Below are positions 55,414-63,790 of a DNA stretch of 64,000 nucleotides, in pieces (position 1 is the first letter of the stretch; each line of letters opens with the position of its first letter). Both the position numbers and the translations under genes were made by a program. This DNA is from an uncultured Paenibacillaceae bacterium (GTDB taxonomy: Bacteria > Bacillota > Bacilli > Paenibacillales > K13): assembly GCA_913056365.1 (NCBI GenBank), contig CAJXLT010000001.1:682001-746000 (forward strand), written 5' to 3'. The notes beneath the pieces are model-generated. The model did not search any database. It saw only the letters and a program-made list of their open reading frames with translations, and had not been told where the DNA came from.

Positions 55414-58322
55414 TGGAATATGACATGAAGCCAATTGAGGTACAGATTGCTTGGAAGCATTCGGAAGGATTCTGGCTATGGGCTTCTGATGATGCGGGCA
55501 TTCCACTTGCCGCAGATGAATTGAGACGAATCTTATTCGGCCGCCATCGGCGCACGTTCTTCGGCACGATGTTGGACAGCAAGGCATCCTCTTCCTACGA
55601 AGCATTGTTGCTGGATCCTTGGGCAGCCATAGATTATTGGCAGAAGCCTGCTGTATTGCGCTATGCAACGGTGGAATTCGGCGAGCTCGGCGAAGTGTTG
55701 CGGAAGGCTGCTGGATGGATACAGCGCATCGTGAGTGAAGGATGGTTCATACCGGAATTATCCGTGTGGAGTGAAGGTGCGTGGTGTTGGTCAGCAGCTG
55801 TTCCGGTTGCGCACAAGGCTGCTTATCAAGCGACGCTGCAACAAGCGAATGATGCAGGATTCACCCAGATGGAACAATGGTTGCATGATGCGGTTACAGC
55901 ATGCATCGACCAAGTGCCGGAAGCAGCTGAGGCTTGGTCTCGCATTGTCGATGCTTATCCTGCACTGCGCACGGAGTCCCTCACATCTGCGATTATGACA
56001 GAAGGGGAGGAGGAATGGCTGGAGGATATCGGCTTATCATCCGAGCCTAAGCCTTTCACCGCTTCACTGCAGCTTGCGGAGCCGGATCATGAACAAGGAG
56101 ATGAGGGGTGGAGGCTCCAATTCCGCTTGAAGGACAGAGCTACTGGGGAATGGACGGCTATCGTCGGTACAGACAGTGAATTACTAGACGGAACGCCGCC
56201 TCAGTCGTGGTTGGCTCAGATTCCGGATGTATTGGACAACTGGACGGAAAAAGCGTTAAAGCTCGTGCAAGCGCTTGCTGACCCAGAACGTCCTCAACAA
56301 CTGAAGAACACCTTATCTGAAGAAGAGGCTGTGCAGTTTCTAACGGCACATAGCTTGGAACTGGCGCAAGCAGGTCTATCGATATGGCTGCCTGGCTGGT
56401 GGGGGCAGGCCAAGCGCAGCACTCCTCGATTGAAGGCCAAGCTGCAAGCAGGCGCAGGTTCGTCTCCAACAGAATCGCTGTTCGGTCTGAAGCAAGTGTC
56501 CGCCTTTCAGGTTCGACTGGCGTTAGGCGGCAAGGAGTACACGGATGAGGAGATGGAGACGTTGCTTCAAGCGAAGAGACAGCTTGTTAAGCTGCACGGT
56601 CAATGGGTATACTTGGATCCGGCTGTGATGGCGCGATTGCGTAAGCGACTGAAGCGATTGGAGCGTCAAGGGTTGAGCTCGCATGAGTTGTTACAAGCAG
56701 CCTTTATGCGATCAAGCGGCGGCAGTTACGAATCAGACGGTATGAACGGAATGGATGATTCGCTGGATGCCGATGCAGAGCTGCTCGATATCGATTTGGA
56801 TGCAGCCTTGAAATCAGCTTCAGAGGTGTTGCAGCGCAAGGAAGGATATCCGATCATTGCGATACCGGATACGTTCCGGGGCGAGCTGCGCCCGTATCAG
56901 CGGCAAGGGGCTTCATGGCTCGCGTACTTGTTCGATTATGGCCTCGGTGGATGCCTCGCTGACGATATGGGTTTAGGCAAAACCGTGCAATGGATCGTGT
57001 ACATCCTTCACCTTAAGGAGCTTGGGAAGCTAAGCGGACCTTCCCTGTTAATATGCCCTACCTCCGTACTAGGCAATTGGCAGAAGGAGCTGGAACGCTT
57101 CGCTCCGAGCTTACGCGTACAGCTCCATCATGGAGCGGATCGAGCGCGAGGCAGCGAATTAGCATCTATGCTTGATGTTACGGATCTGTTCCTTACTAGT
57201 TACTCCTTAGCTAACATGGATCGGGAGGAATTCTGTTCTGTTGACTGGTGCTGTCTCTGTCTGGATGAAGCGCAAAATGTGAAAAATGTGTATACGAAGC
57301 AGGCACAAGCCATTCGCACGTTCCATGCTCGGCATAGAGTGGCCTTAACAGGGACTCCGATTGAAAATCGGTTAACCGAGCTCTGGTCGATTATTGATTT
57401 TCTCAATCCGCATTACTTGGGCAGCAACCGGCAGTTTACGAAGAAGGTTGTTCAACCATTGGAGAAGACGAACGATGCCGAGTTGATCAATCAAGTGCAG
57501 CGCTGGGTACAGCCATTCTTGCTGCGCAGAGTGAAGAAGGAGCCCGCGATTCAACTGGACTTACCAGATAAGCAGGAGTTCAAGACTTACGTAACGTTGA
57601 CTGCTGAGCAAGCGGCGTTGTACGAATCTGTGTTGGATAAACTGTTCGAATCGATCGAGAAGCTGCCGCCTATGGAAAGAAGAGGGACTGTATTAGCTGC
57701 ATTAACGAGGCTCAAGCAAGTATGCGGTCATCCGGCGCTGCTGTTGAAGGAATCCCCGCAGCACGTTCGGGCAGACCGCTCGCAGAAGTTGATTCGGCTG
57801 CTTGAGATGGTGCAGGAAGTACGGGATGAAGGAGAGCGGTGTCTGATCTTCACGCAGTTCGTAGAGATGGGCACGATACTCCAATCCGTCTTGCAGAAGC
57901 AGTTCAAGGAGGATGTACTCTTCTTATACGGCGGCGTCCCTAAGCAGGATCGCGATACGATGATCGAGCGATTCCAGGATGGGCAGTCAGACAGCCCTAA
58001 CTTATTCGTACTCTCACTGAAGGCTGGCGGAACAGGGCTCAACCTAACCGGTGCGAATCATGTATTCCACTATGATCGATGGTGGAATCCCGCTGTTGAG
58101 AATCAAGCGACGGATCGAGCATACCGGATCGGACAGACGCGTGAAGTACAAGTGCACAAGATGATCGCGCTTGGAACACTAGAGGAACGGATTGATGAAA
58201 TGATTGATCGCAAGCAGGAATGGAGCAGACGGATCGTCGGAAGCGGAGATAGCTGGGTAAGCGAGCTATCAGATGATGAGTTGAAGAAGCTATTCGAATT
58301 GCGACAGCCATTGCTAAGTTAA
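55410..58322 (+). CDS. SNF2-family DNA translocase/helicase
   Basis: The protein of about 970 residues has a long N-terminal region (about 1-480) typical of bacterial SNF2 enzymes, with SWI2/SNF2 N-terminal domain features. The motor follows: Walker A DDMGLGKTVQW (about 518-528), LLICPTSVLGNW, DEAQ box CLDEAQNVKN, TGTPIENRLTELWS and the C-terminal RecA lobe with CLIFTQFVEMG, LKAGGTGLNLTGAN, HYDRWWNPAVENQATDRAYR and IGQ. It probably translocates on double-stranded DNA and removes or remodels bound proteins; strand separation is not expected. It is coupled to the SWIM protein and followed by a small gene. Confidence 0.95.
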   Translation: MMEYDMKPIEVQIAWKHSEGFWLWASDDAGIPLAADELRRILFGRHRRTFFGTMLDSKASSSYEALLLDPWAAIDYWQKPAVLRYATVEFGELGEVLRKAAGWIQRIVSEGWFIPELSVWSEGAWCWSAAVPVAHKAAYQATLQQANDAGFTQMEQWLHDAVTACIDQVPEAAEAWSRIVDAYPALRTESLTSAIMTEGEEEWLEDIGLSSEPKPFTASLQLAEPDHEQGDEGWRLQFRLKDRATGEWTAIVGTDSELLDGTPPQSWLAQIPDVLDNWTEKALKLVQALADPERPQQLKNTLSEEEAVQFLTAHSLELAQAGLSIWLPGWWGQAKRSTPRLKAKLQAGAGSSPTESLFGLKQVSAFQVRLALGGKEYTDEEMETLLQAKRQLVKLHGQWVYLDPAVMARLRKRLKRLERQGLSSHELLQAAFMRSSGGSYESDGMNGMDDSLDADAELLDIDLDAALKSASEVLQRKEGYPIIAIPDTFRGELRPYQRQGASWLAYLFDYGLGGCLADDMGLGKTVQWIVYILHLKELGKLSGPSLLICPTSVLGNWQKELERFAPSLRVQLHHGADRARGSELASMLDVTDLFLTSYSLANMDREEFCSVDWCCLCLDEAQNVKNVYTKQAQAIRTFHARHRVALTGTPIENRLTELWSIIDFLNPHYLGSNRQFTKKVVQPLEKTNDAELINQVQRWVQPFLLRRVKKEPAIQLDLPDKQEFKTYVTLTAEQAALYESVLDKLFESIEKLPPMERRGTVLAALTRLKQVCGHPALLLKESPQHVRADRSQKLIRLLEMVQEVRDEGERCLIFTQFVEMGTILQSVLQKQFKEDVLFLYGGVPKQDRDTMIERFQDGQSDSPNLFVLSLKAGGTGLNLTGANHVFHYDRWWNPAVENQATDRAYRIGQTREVQVHKMIALGTLEERIDEMIDRKQEWSRRIVGSGDSWVSELSDDELKKLFELRQPLLS

Positions 58323-58334
58323 GGGGGTGTCAGG

Positions 58335-58562
58335 TTGAAGGAATCTACAGTCAAATCTCCGTTATGGGACGAACTGTACGCAGCAATACGGAAAGCCGCC
58401 TTACAGACTGATGCGGAACCGAGGCGTAGCGGTCAGGAGGATAATCGAACACCGGTAACGGGAGCAATACCGCAGGAAGCAGGTCACGCAGGCGATGCGA
58501 CTGCAACGGATTCCCACTCCGTGATGCAGGCAAGAGAAGATAGAAATACGTATGAACAATAG
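58335..58562 (+). CDS. Small hypothetical protein of the SWIM/SNF2 operon
   Basis: This is a 75-residue acidic protein with a helical start (KSPLWDELYAAIRKAALQ) and a disordered tail rich in Gly, Ala, Thr and Asp. It starts at TTG, behind AAGGGGGTG, 12 bases after the SNF2 stop. I do not recognise it. Its position suggests it is made together with the SWIM and SNF2 proteins. Weak coding evidence otherwise; the TTG start makes the call uncertain. Confidence 0.55.
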   Translation: MKESTVKSPLWDELYAAIRKAALQTDAEPRRSGQEDNRTPVTGAIPQEAGHAGDATATDSHSVMQAREDRNTYEQ

Positions 58563-58586
58563 GGAGCAGACAGGAGGAACGGATCG

Positions 58587-59651
58587 ATGAGAACAGTGAA
58601 TGTAGGACTAATCGGGTATGGGATGGCTGGCAGGGTGTTTCACGCACCGGTCATTAGCAGTGTCGCGGGACTGAGGCTGCATAGCGTTGTTGAGCGAAGC
58701 GGAAGTACAGCGAAGGAACGTTACCCGGATGTGAAGATCGTCCAAAGTGCTGAAGCATTAGTGAAGGATGCAGAGATCGAGATGATTGTCATTGCTACTC
58801 CGAATACTTCACATGCGGAGCTGGCTGCATTGGCATTGGAGCATGGCAAGCATGTTGTCGTGGACAAGCCATTCACGGTGAGTACGAGGGAAGCGCAACA
58901 TTTGATTAGCCTCGCTAAGCGCAAAGGACTGGTGTTGAGTGTCTTTCACAACCGGCGTTGGGACGGGGATTTCCTGACGGTACGTAAGCTGCTTCACGAA
59001 GGTACACTCGGTCGAGTAGTTTCGTATGAAGCCCACTTCGACCGATATCGGCCACAGCTTAAGCAAGGAGCATGGCGGGAGGCCGCATTGCCCGGCTCGG
59101 GGCTGCTGTATGATCTAGGCTCGCATCTTATCGATCAGGCCTTTCAATTGTTCGGATATCCGCAGACTGTCATTGCGTCATGCAGCAAGCAACGCGAAGG
59201 TGTGCAAGCGGACGATGCATTCGAAGTGAAGCTGGGATACGCAGGGTTACAGGTTGTGTTGAAAGCTAGCGCGTTAGTGCGGGAGCTTGGACCGCACTTT
59301 GCTATTCATGGAACGCTAGGATCATTCGTGAAGTTCGGCATGGACCCGCAGGAGGATGCGCTGAAGCGCGGAGAGCTGCCGGGCAGCGAACAATGGGGAA
59401 TCGAGCGGGAAGAACAATGGGGGATATGGAACGGTGAAGTTGCCGGTCTGCCTATTAGGGGCAAGGTCGAAACACTTCCAGGCGCTTATGAGGATTACTA
59501 TACAGATATATATGAAGCGATCATAGAAAGCAGAGAACCGGCAGTGAAGCCAGAAGAGGCAGTAGCAGTCATCCGCTGTATTGAGCTTGCGCTTGAGAGT
59601 CATGAGAAGCAACAGGCCGTTGCCTTCCGCTTGCAATTGGACGAAGAATGA
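58587..59651 (+). CDS. Gfo/Idh/MocA-family NAD(P)-dependent oxidoreductase
   Basis: The 354-residue protein has the N-terminal Rossmann domain (VGLIGYGMAGRVFHAPVI, about 5-22), the EKP-like motif region HGKHVVVDKPFTVS and a C-terminal GFO domain with the catalytic histidine block GLLYDLGSHLIDQAFQLFG. The HAP in the first motif fits the YvaA/YdgJ (scyllo-inositol dehydrogenase-like) branch. The substrate is probably a sugar or cyclitol. It lies 24 bases after the small gene of the SNF2 operon and may be read with it. Confidence 0.92.
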   Translation: MRTVNVGLIGYGMAGRVFHAPVISSVAGLRLHSVVERSGSTAKERYPDVKIVQSAEALVKDAEIEMIVIATPNTSHAELAALALEHGKHVVVDKPFTVSTREAQHLISLAKRKGLVLSVFHNRRWDGDFLTVRKLLHEGTLGRVVSYEAHFDRYRPQLKQGAWREAALPGSGLLYDLGSHLIDQAFQLFGYPQTVIASCSKQREGVQADDAFEVKLGYAGLQVVLKASALVRELGPHFAIHGTLGSFVKFGMDPQEDALKRGELPGSEQWGIEREEQWGIWNGEVAGLPIRGKVETLPGAYEDYYTDIYEAIIESREPAVKPEEAVAVIRCIELALESHEKQQAVAFRLQLDEE

Positions 59652-59691
59652 TCGACAATAGAACGAAGGAACTAGGAGGAGGTATACAACA

Positions 59692-60012
59692 ATGAAGAAT
59701 ATTGAAACTATCGAACAATACGAAGCACTTATTCATCGAGAGACCCCTACAGCCATTAAGTATTACACAACTTGGTGTCCAGATTGCAAGAACTTCGACC
59801 GGTTCATTACGGATATCATAGAGGAGCGCAGCGATCTAGCATGGGTACAGATGGATGCTGAGCAATTCCAAGAAATCGCAGAATCCAATGAAGTTCGCGG
59901 TATTCCTAGCTTGCTCGTCTATCAGAACGGCAAGAAAGTAGGACATCTGCACAGCAAGTTTGCCAAGACACCAGATCAAGTGCGTGATTACTTGAATGAG
60001 CTGTCGCTCTGA
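59692..60012 (+). CDS. Thioredoxin-family protein
   Basis: The 106-residue protein has the thioredoxin fold with the active site TTWCPDCKNFDRF (C-P-D-C, about 28-31) and the cis-proline in GIPSLLVYQNGKKVG. The C-P-D-C pair is unlike classic C-G-P-C thioredoxin and resembles YtpP-like proteins, so the redox potential and partners are probably different. There is no signal peptide; it is cytoplasmic. AGGAGGTAT precedes the ATG, and a terminator follows. Confidence 0.92.
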   Translation: MKNIETIEQYEALIHRETPTAIKYYTTWCPDCKNFDRFITDIIEERSDLAWVQMDAEQFQEIAESNEVRGIPSLLVYQNGKKVGHLHSKFAKTPDQVRDYLNELSL

Positions 60013-60031
60013 GTTAGCGTGCATTACAACT

Positions 60032-60069
60032 GCGGTTGTCCCGAATGTTGATAGGGACAGCCGTTTTTT
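60032..60069 (+). terminator. Rho-independent terminator after the thioredoxin-like gene
   Basis: GCGGTTGTCCC at 60032-60042 pairs with GGGACAGCCG at 60054-60063 (with a G-T pair), followed by six T residues. Confidence 0.85.
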
Positions 60070-60112
60070 GTTCGTTGCGTATTGTGCTGACCATGTCCTC
60101 TTACCGAATAAG

Positions 60113-61423
60113 TTACGAGCTTGGGGATAATGGCAGCTTCACGAGAAAGCGGGTTCCTTGCTCTAACTGGCTATGTACTTGAATCGTACCTCGGAGATAA
60201 TCGACGAGCTTCTTCACCATATACAATCCTATCCCTTGACCGCTCCGTTCAAAGTTCATCTTGCCGTACTTCCGGAATAATTGGGACAGCTGTTCGTCAT
60301 CCATGCCGAATCCTTCGTCTTGTACTTCTATGATCAGCTGATCTGCTTGCGAATCAATGCACAAGTGGACGACAGCCTTATCTTCGCTATATTTAATAGC
60401 ATTGCTAAGAAGGTTGGACAAGATCAGCTTCAAGCCGATGACACTTGTACGAATTGGCAGAGGACCGTTAGCAAGTATGGAGGCTTGCAGCTTAATTCCT
60501 TCAGAACGAGCCTTAATACACATGAAGTCGATCGTTTCATGAATGAGCGGCAGCGCGTTGTGAATAGTCTCAAGCCCCCATAGTTCCTCCCCAGACAGCA
60601 TCTGCTCCGTATAAATAATGTGATTGATTTCATTATCGATGACATCGACATACTCAGAGATCGCTCTGATCTTCTCCTTGCTATAATCACTCAGCTGCTG
60701 CTCTCTGGCAAGCACCATTGCTGCAAAGGCTTTCATAATCGTCAACGGATTGCGAACCTCATGAGAGATAACATGAACGAAATCGAGCTTTTGCCTGAAT
60801 AGATTCATCTCAGATTCCAGCTTCGCTTGCTGGGAGAGTGACGGGAAGATCATGTCTTCGCTATTCGCAGACAGGGGAGATTGCACGAATTCATGATCTG
60901 TCATCATATAATCATGATGCTTCAACAATTGTAACTGCGAGGAGCCTGATAGTTTCCATGCCGGATAGGCGTGTACGGTAATCGATTGCAGGTCTGCCAG
61001 CATACTATTGTTCATGCGACTGATCCCGTTCTGTCGATAATCATCAGCTGACACTGTGCTTCGCTCTTCATGTGCCCATACCCGCACAGTGATAGGTTGT
61101 GACACCTGTGTCTGTATCCTAAGGCAAGCTTGTTGCAAGTATTCCTCCGTGCTTCGCTCGTTAGGAAGCAGGGCGGAATCTACATATTGAATAGCAGCTA
61201 GCTTAGCTGCTGACAAGACGGATAGCAGACGCTTGCGAAGCTGTTCGCAATGATCGTGATTATCTATGACGAACACGTAATTGGCATGTTCTACGCTATG
61301 TGTAAGATAGGCAAGCGCATTGTCCAAGTAGCTGTTGACGCTGTCGTAACAGTACAAGATGCGACTGCCGTTCAATAATGGTATTTGCTCTGTTAAGTGT
61401 GTAATGTTGTCCGTATGTTCCAC
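60113..61423 (-). CDS. Soluble sensor histidine kinase with MEDS domain
   Basis: The 436-residue protein has no membrane helix. The N-terminus (about 10-175) matches the MEDS sensory domain (DcmR type) with GSRILYCYDSVNSYLDNALAYL and FVIDNHDHCEQLRKRL; the fold is RecA/KaiC-like and may bind a small ligand. A kinase core follows: the phospho-acceptor His221 in VHVISHEVRNPLTIMK, N-box LILSNLLSNAIKYSED, G1 box DEGFGMDDEQ and G2 GQGIGLYMVKKL. No response regulator is encoded nearby, so it is an orphan kinase. In other bacilli MEDS proteins occur with stress signalling genes. The start is a GTG behind GAGGTGATGG. Confidence 0.9.
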   Translation of the reverse strand: MEHTDNITHLTEQIPLLNGSRILYCYDSVNSYLDNALAYLTHSVEHANYVFVIDNHDHCEQLRKRLLSVLSAAKLAAIQYVDSALLPNERSTEEYLQQACLRIQTQVSQPITVRVWAHEERSTVSADDYRQNGISRMNNSMLADLQSITVHAYPAWKLSGSSQLQLLKHHDYMMTDHEFVQSPLSANSEDMIFPSLSQQAKLESEMNLFRQKLDFVHVISHEVRNPLTIMKAFAAMVLAREQQLSDYSKEKIRAISEYVDVIDNEINHIIYTEQMLSGEELWGLETIHNALPLIHETIDFMCIKARSEGIKLQASILANGPLPIRTSVIGLKLILSNLLSNAIKYSEDKAVVHLCIDSQADQLIIEVQDEGFGMDDEQLSQLFRKYGKMNFERSGQGIGLYMVKKLVDYLRGTIQVHSQLEQGTRFLVKLPLSPSS

Positions 61424-61532
61424 TTCCGTCCATCACCTCATATACACAGTATACCAAGAAATGTGTCGAAAGTGTTGAAAATTATGTCAAATATTTCGTA
61501 TCTCTGTAGATTTTACGGTTGTATGTCCATGA

Positions 61533-61931
61533 CTAATCTGCAATGACATAGGAAGTGATCTCCTTAATCTTGCCTTGTTTGCCAGCGCTATTGAAGATGT
61601 ACACATCGCAGAACGACAAACTGCTGTCAGCTAAGGTCAGTATGCCATTGGCTGCAGCGGTTCTGCCATGGGTAATAATGTTCGTCAAGTGTAGTGCTGA
61701 AGGAGCGAAATCGGTCGTTTGCTGCAGCATAAGGGCAACGTCCTGTTTACCCCGGATGGTTCGATCCCCAACCATCTGCCACACGACATCATCTGTAAGC
61801 TGCTCCAATACGTAGTCATAATCAGAACGCGCGTATGCAATATTAAAATCACGTATGACGATTTTCCTCGGTGCATTGCCGCAGTCTTCTGTTACATGGA
61901 TCGATAAAGAGTCTGGATTGGTTTGATTCAT
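61533..61931 (-). CDS. SnoaL-like (NTF2-fold) protein
   Basis: The 132-residue protein has the NTF2/SnoaL cone fold pattern: an N-terminal helix pair (FNIAYARSDYDYVLEQLTDDVVWQMVG), then curved strands (TIRGKQDVALML, LHLTNIITHGRTAAANGIL and FCDVYIFNSAGKQGKIKEITSYVI). Family members are small-molecule enzymes or binding proteins; no catalytic residues can be assigned. AGGAGG precedes the ATG. It lies about 110 bases before the histidine kinase gene on the same strand, so a link is possible. Confidence 0.85.
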   Translation of the reverse strand: MNQTNPDSLSIHVTEDCGNAPRKIVIRDFNIAYARSDYDYVLEQLTDDVVWQMVGDRTIRGKQDVALMLQQTTDFAPSALHLTNIITHGRTAAANGILTLADSSLSFCDVYIFNSAGKQGKIKEITSYVIAD

Positions 61932-62053
61932 ATTAAGGAACCTCCTAACTTATTAGTACTGTGTACGTCAACCATTGTAACATACGGATAGGTAGAACAT
62001 TTCTTCTAGCTTGCTCGATTAAGTTGCTATTCTTCATGGTATAATAAGTAAAC

Positions 62054-62245
62054 ATGATATTCCATTCACTGACCGTTCATCATTATTCACTTCTCGGCAA
62101 TGATAGTCCGCTGCTATGGGGATTAATCTCCAATGAGCAGGCTTCCGCCATATCGATAGATCAGCATGCTGCTGCGATATTGGGAAACTCGGAATATAGG
62201 GTGTATTATCGTACTATGGAAACTTATGAAAGCAAGGATCGATGA
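62054..62245 (+). CDS. Possible small protein (uncertain)
   Basis: This is a 63-codon frame with an ATG 8 bases after a TATAAT box (62040) and no ribosome site, so a leaderless start would be needed. The peptide (MIFHSLTVHHYSLLGND at the start) shows no recognised motif. Its stop overlaps the next short frame by ATGA. It may be a gene or chance; the stretch 61932-62326 otherwise holds no clear gene. Confidence 0.3.
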   Translation: MIFHSLTVHHYSLLGNDSPLLWGLISNEQASAISIDQHAAAILGNSEYRVYYRTMETYESKDR

Positions 62246-62334
62246 ATCGCGCTAAGAATCAAGAAGGTGAGGTTGTTGCTGAAGTAGATGCAATAACTAG
62301 ACGAGAAGTACAGGAGGAGTACGCGCATGTATGA
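62242..62334 (+). CDS. Possible 30-residue peptide before the DUF1801 gene
   Basis: This short frame begins at an ATG overlapping the preceding stop (ATGA) and ends 8 bases inside the DUF1801 gene. The peptide is charged (EGEVVAEVDAITRREVQEEY) and the site AAGGA lies only 3 bases before the ATG. Overlaps at both ends suggest translational coupling, but the evidence is weak. Confidence 0.25.
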   Translation: MNRAKNQEGEVVAEVDAITRREVQEEYAHV

Positions 62335-62752
62335 ACAGAAGACGAAGGAAAATGACAACAGCGTCATAGCGTTTATTGAACAAGTGGAATCTCCTAAGAA
62401 GCGAGAGGACGCGTATAGGCTGCTTGATCTATTCACAGAGACATCCGGTTATGCTGCAAAAATGTGGGGGACGAGCATCATTGGATTCGGCTCGTATCAC
62501 TACAAGTATCCGACCGGTCATGAAGGGGACGCGCCGCTCGTCGGATTTTCGCCGCGTAAGGCGAAGATTAGCTTGTACTTCGCGACAGGGGACGAGGAAC
62601 GCGCGGAACTGCTCGACCGCTTAGGCAAGCATACGTCTGGCAAAGCATGTGTGTATATCAACAAGGTCGCAGACATTGATGAAGATGTATTGAAGGCGCT
62701 CATTAGGCGTTCGATCACTTTTCTGCAGCAGTTGTATCCGAATAACGAATAA
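62327..62752 (+). CDS. DUF1801 domain protein
   Basis: The 141-residue protein matches the DUF1801 family (YdhG-like fold). Its key blocks are FIEQVESPKKREDAYRLLDLF, AAKMWGTSIIGFGSYHYKYPTG, VGFSPRKAKISLYF and LLDRLGKHTSGKACVYINKV. The family has a frataxin-like or similar alpha/beta shape, but its biochemical role is not established. GGAGGAG lies before the ATG. Confidence 0.9.
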   Translation: MYEQKTKENDNSVIAFIEQVESPKKREDAYRLLDLFTETSGYAAKMWGTSIIGFGSYHYKYPTGHEGDAPLVGFSPRKAKISLYFATGDEERAELLDRLGKHTSGKACVYINKVADIDEDVLKALIRRSITFLQQLYPNNE

Positions 62753-62782
62753 GCTAAATACGTGTAAGTGACATGGAGTAAT

Positions 62783-62832
62783 TAGCCGGCATGATCATCA
62801 CATTATATGCAAAGTGATGATCACGCCCGCTA
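62783..62832. repeat. Imperfect 19-bp inverted repeat between convergent genes
   Basis: TAGCCGGCATGATCATCAC at 62783-62801 and its partner at 62814-62832 match at 17 of 19 positions around a 12-base A/T-rich loop. It lies between the ends of two convergent genes, so a two-way transcription stop is plausible, although neither side has a T-run. Confidence 0.65.
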
Positions 62833-62958
62833 TGTTCGGCATAATTGAATTACATGTAAAGGTGAGTCATTAAATCGCTGTATGCTATACACGCATTGAG
62901 ATGTCCGACTAGGTGAAATCACTTGTCAGGTTGGAGTAGCTGTTCTGCGAAATTAGGA

Positions 62959-63546
62959 TCAATCTACCTCTATTGGTTGAAGTGGATTACTGTTCAATAT
63001 CTCTTGCACTTCTTCATGCCCTGCAGGAAATGCGAAATTGTAACGTGCAGGAAGCATAAATACATAATCGTTATTGCGTCCAAGTTCTTTGGGACCTATG
63101 GGAGCCGCACCGATGTGGAATTTCTCCGCTTGGAGCGCGTCCCACTGAGCGATGGTCAGGATCATGATAGGGATATCCTGTCTTGGTATTTCAGACGTCC
63201 AATCCGGATGGCGAATCGCAATTATTGGCCCTTCTTCGGGATTGTCATTCTCGGATTGGTCCAAATACATACCTTGCCAAGTATCGGATATTACCGTATA
63301 ACCTTCCCAGCTATTCGGCAGTGAGAAGTGAAATCCATACTCGGTATTTTCGTATGCGGTTGTATGGTTTTGATCTGTATCTGCTTGTGATTGTTCCTTC
63401 TCGCCCAATTCAGAGCTAGAAGAATCATCAGTCTGTTCGACTGCGCTGTCTGTAGATCTTGCAGCTGCATCCCATACATTAGCGCAGCCTGTCATAGCTA
63501 CAAGGGTTGCGCATAGTGATCCAATTAAAAGAAGTTTTTTGCTCAT
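62959..63546 (-). CDS. Lipoprotein of unknown function
   Basis: The protein of about 195 residues has a lipoprotein signal with lipobox VAMTGC near residue 20 and a Ser/Asp/Glu/Gln-rich linker (about 30-60). A domain follows that begins YGFHFSLPNSWEGYTVIS and resembles the PsbP-like/DUF-type fold of small Firmicute lipoproteins. The start at 63546 follows GGGAGGG; the frame is open 26 codons upstream without a site. Function unknown. Confidence 0.75.
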   Translation of the reverse strand: MSKKLLLIGSLCATLVAMTGCANVWDAAARSTDSAVEQTDDSSSSELGEKEQSQADTDQNHTTAYENTEYGFHFSLPNSWEGYTVISDTWQGMYLDQSENDNPEEGPIIAIRHPDWTSEIPRQDIPIMILTIAQWDALQAEKFHIGAAPIGPKELGRNNDYVFMLPARYNFAFPAGHEEVQEILNSNPLQPIEVD

Positions 63547-63790
63547 AGCTGTTCCCTCCCAAGTTGATTTCACGTTTATGACGAATGTGTCGTATGTAAT
63601 GTTGCAATCCAACGAGACATTCATAGTGTTGCAAGCCCAACGACTTGAGTGTGCTGTTATCCCGCAGTATTCTTCATTAGTTTAGTTTGGAGAGACAATT
63701 TAAGTGTGGATATTTGTTTTTTAATAGCAAGTGCGATATTGTAATTAGTTAGTTACTAGCCGCTAATACATTTATGAAGGAGTGGATAGG

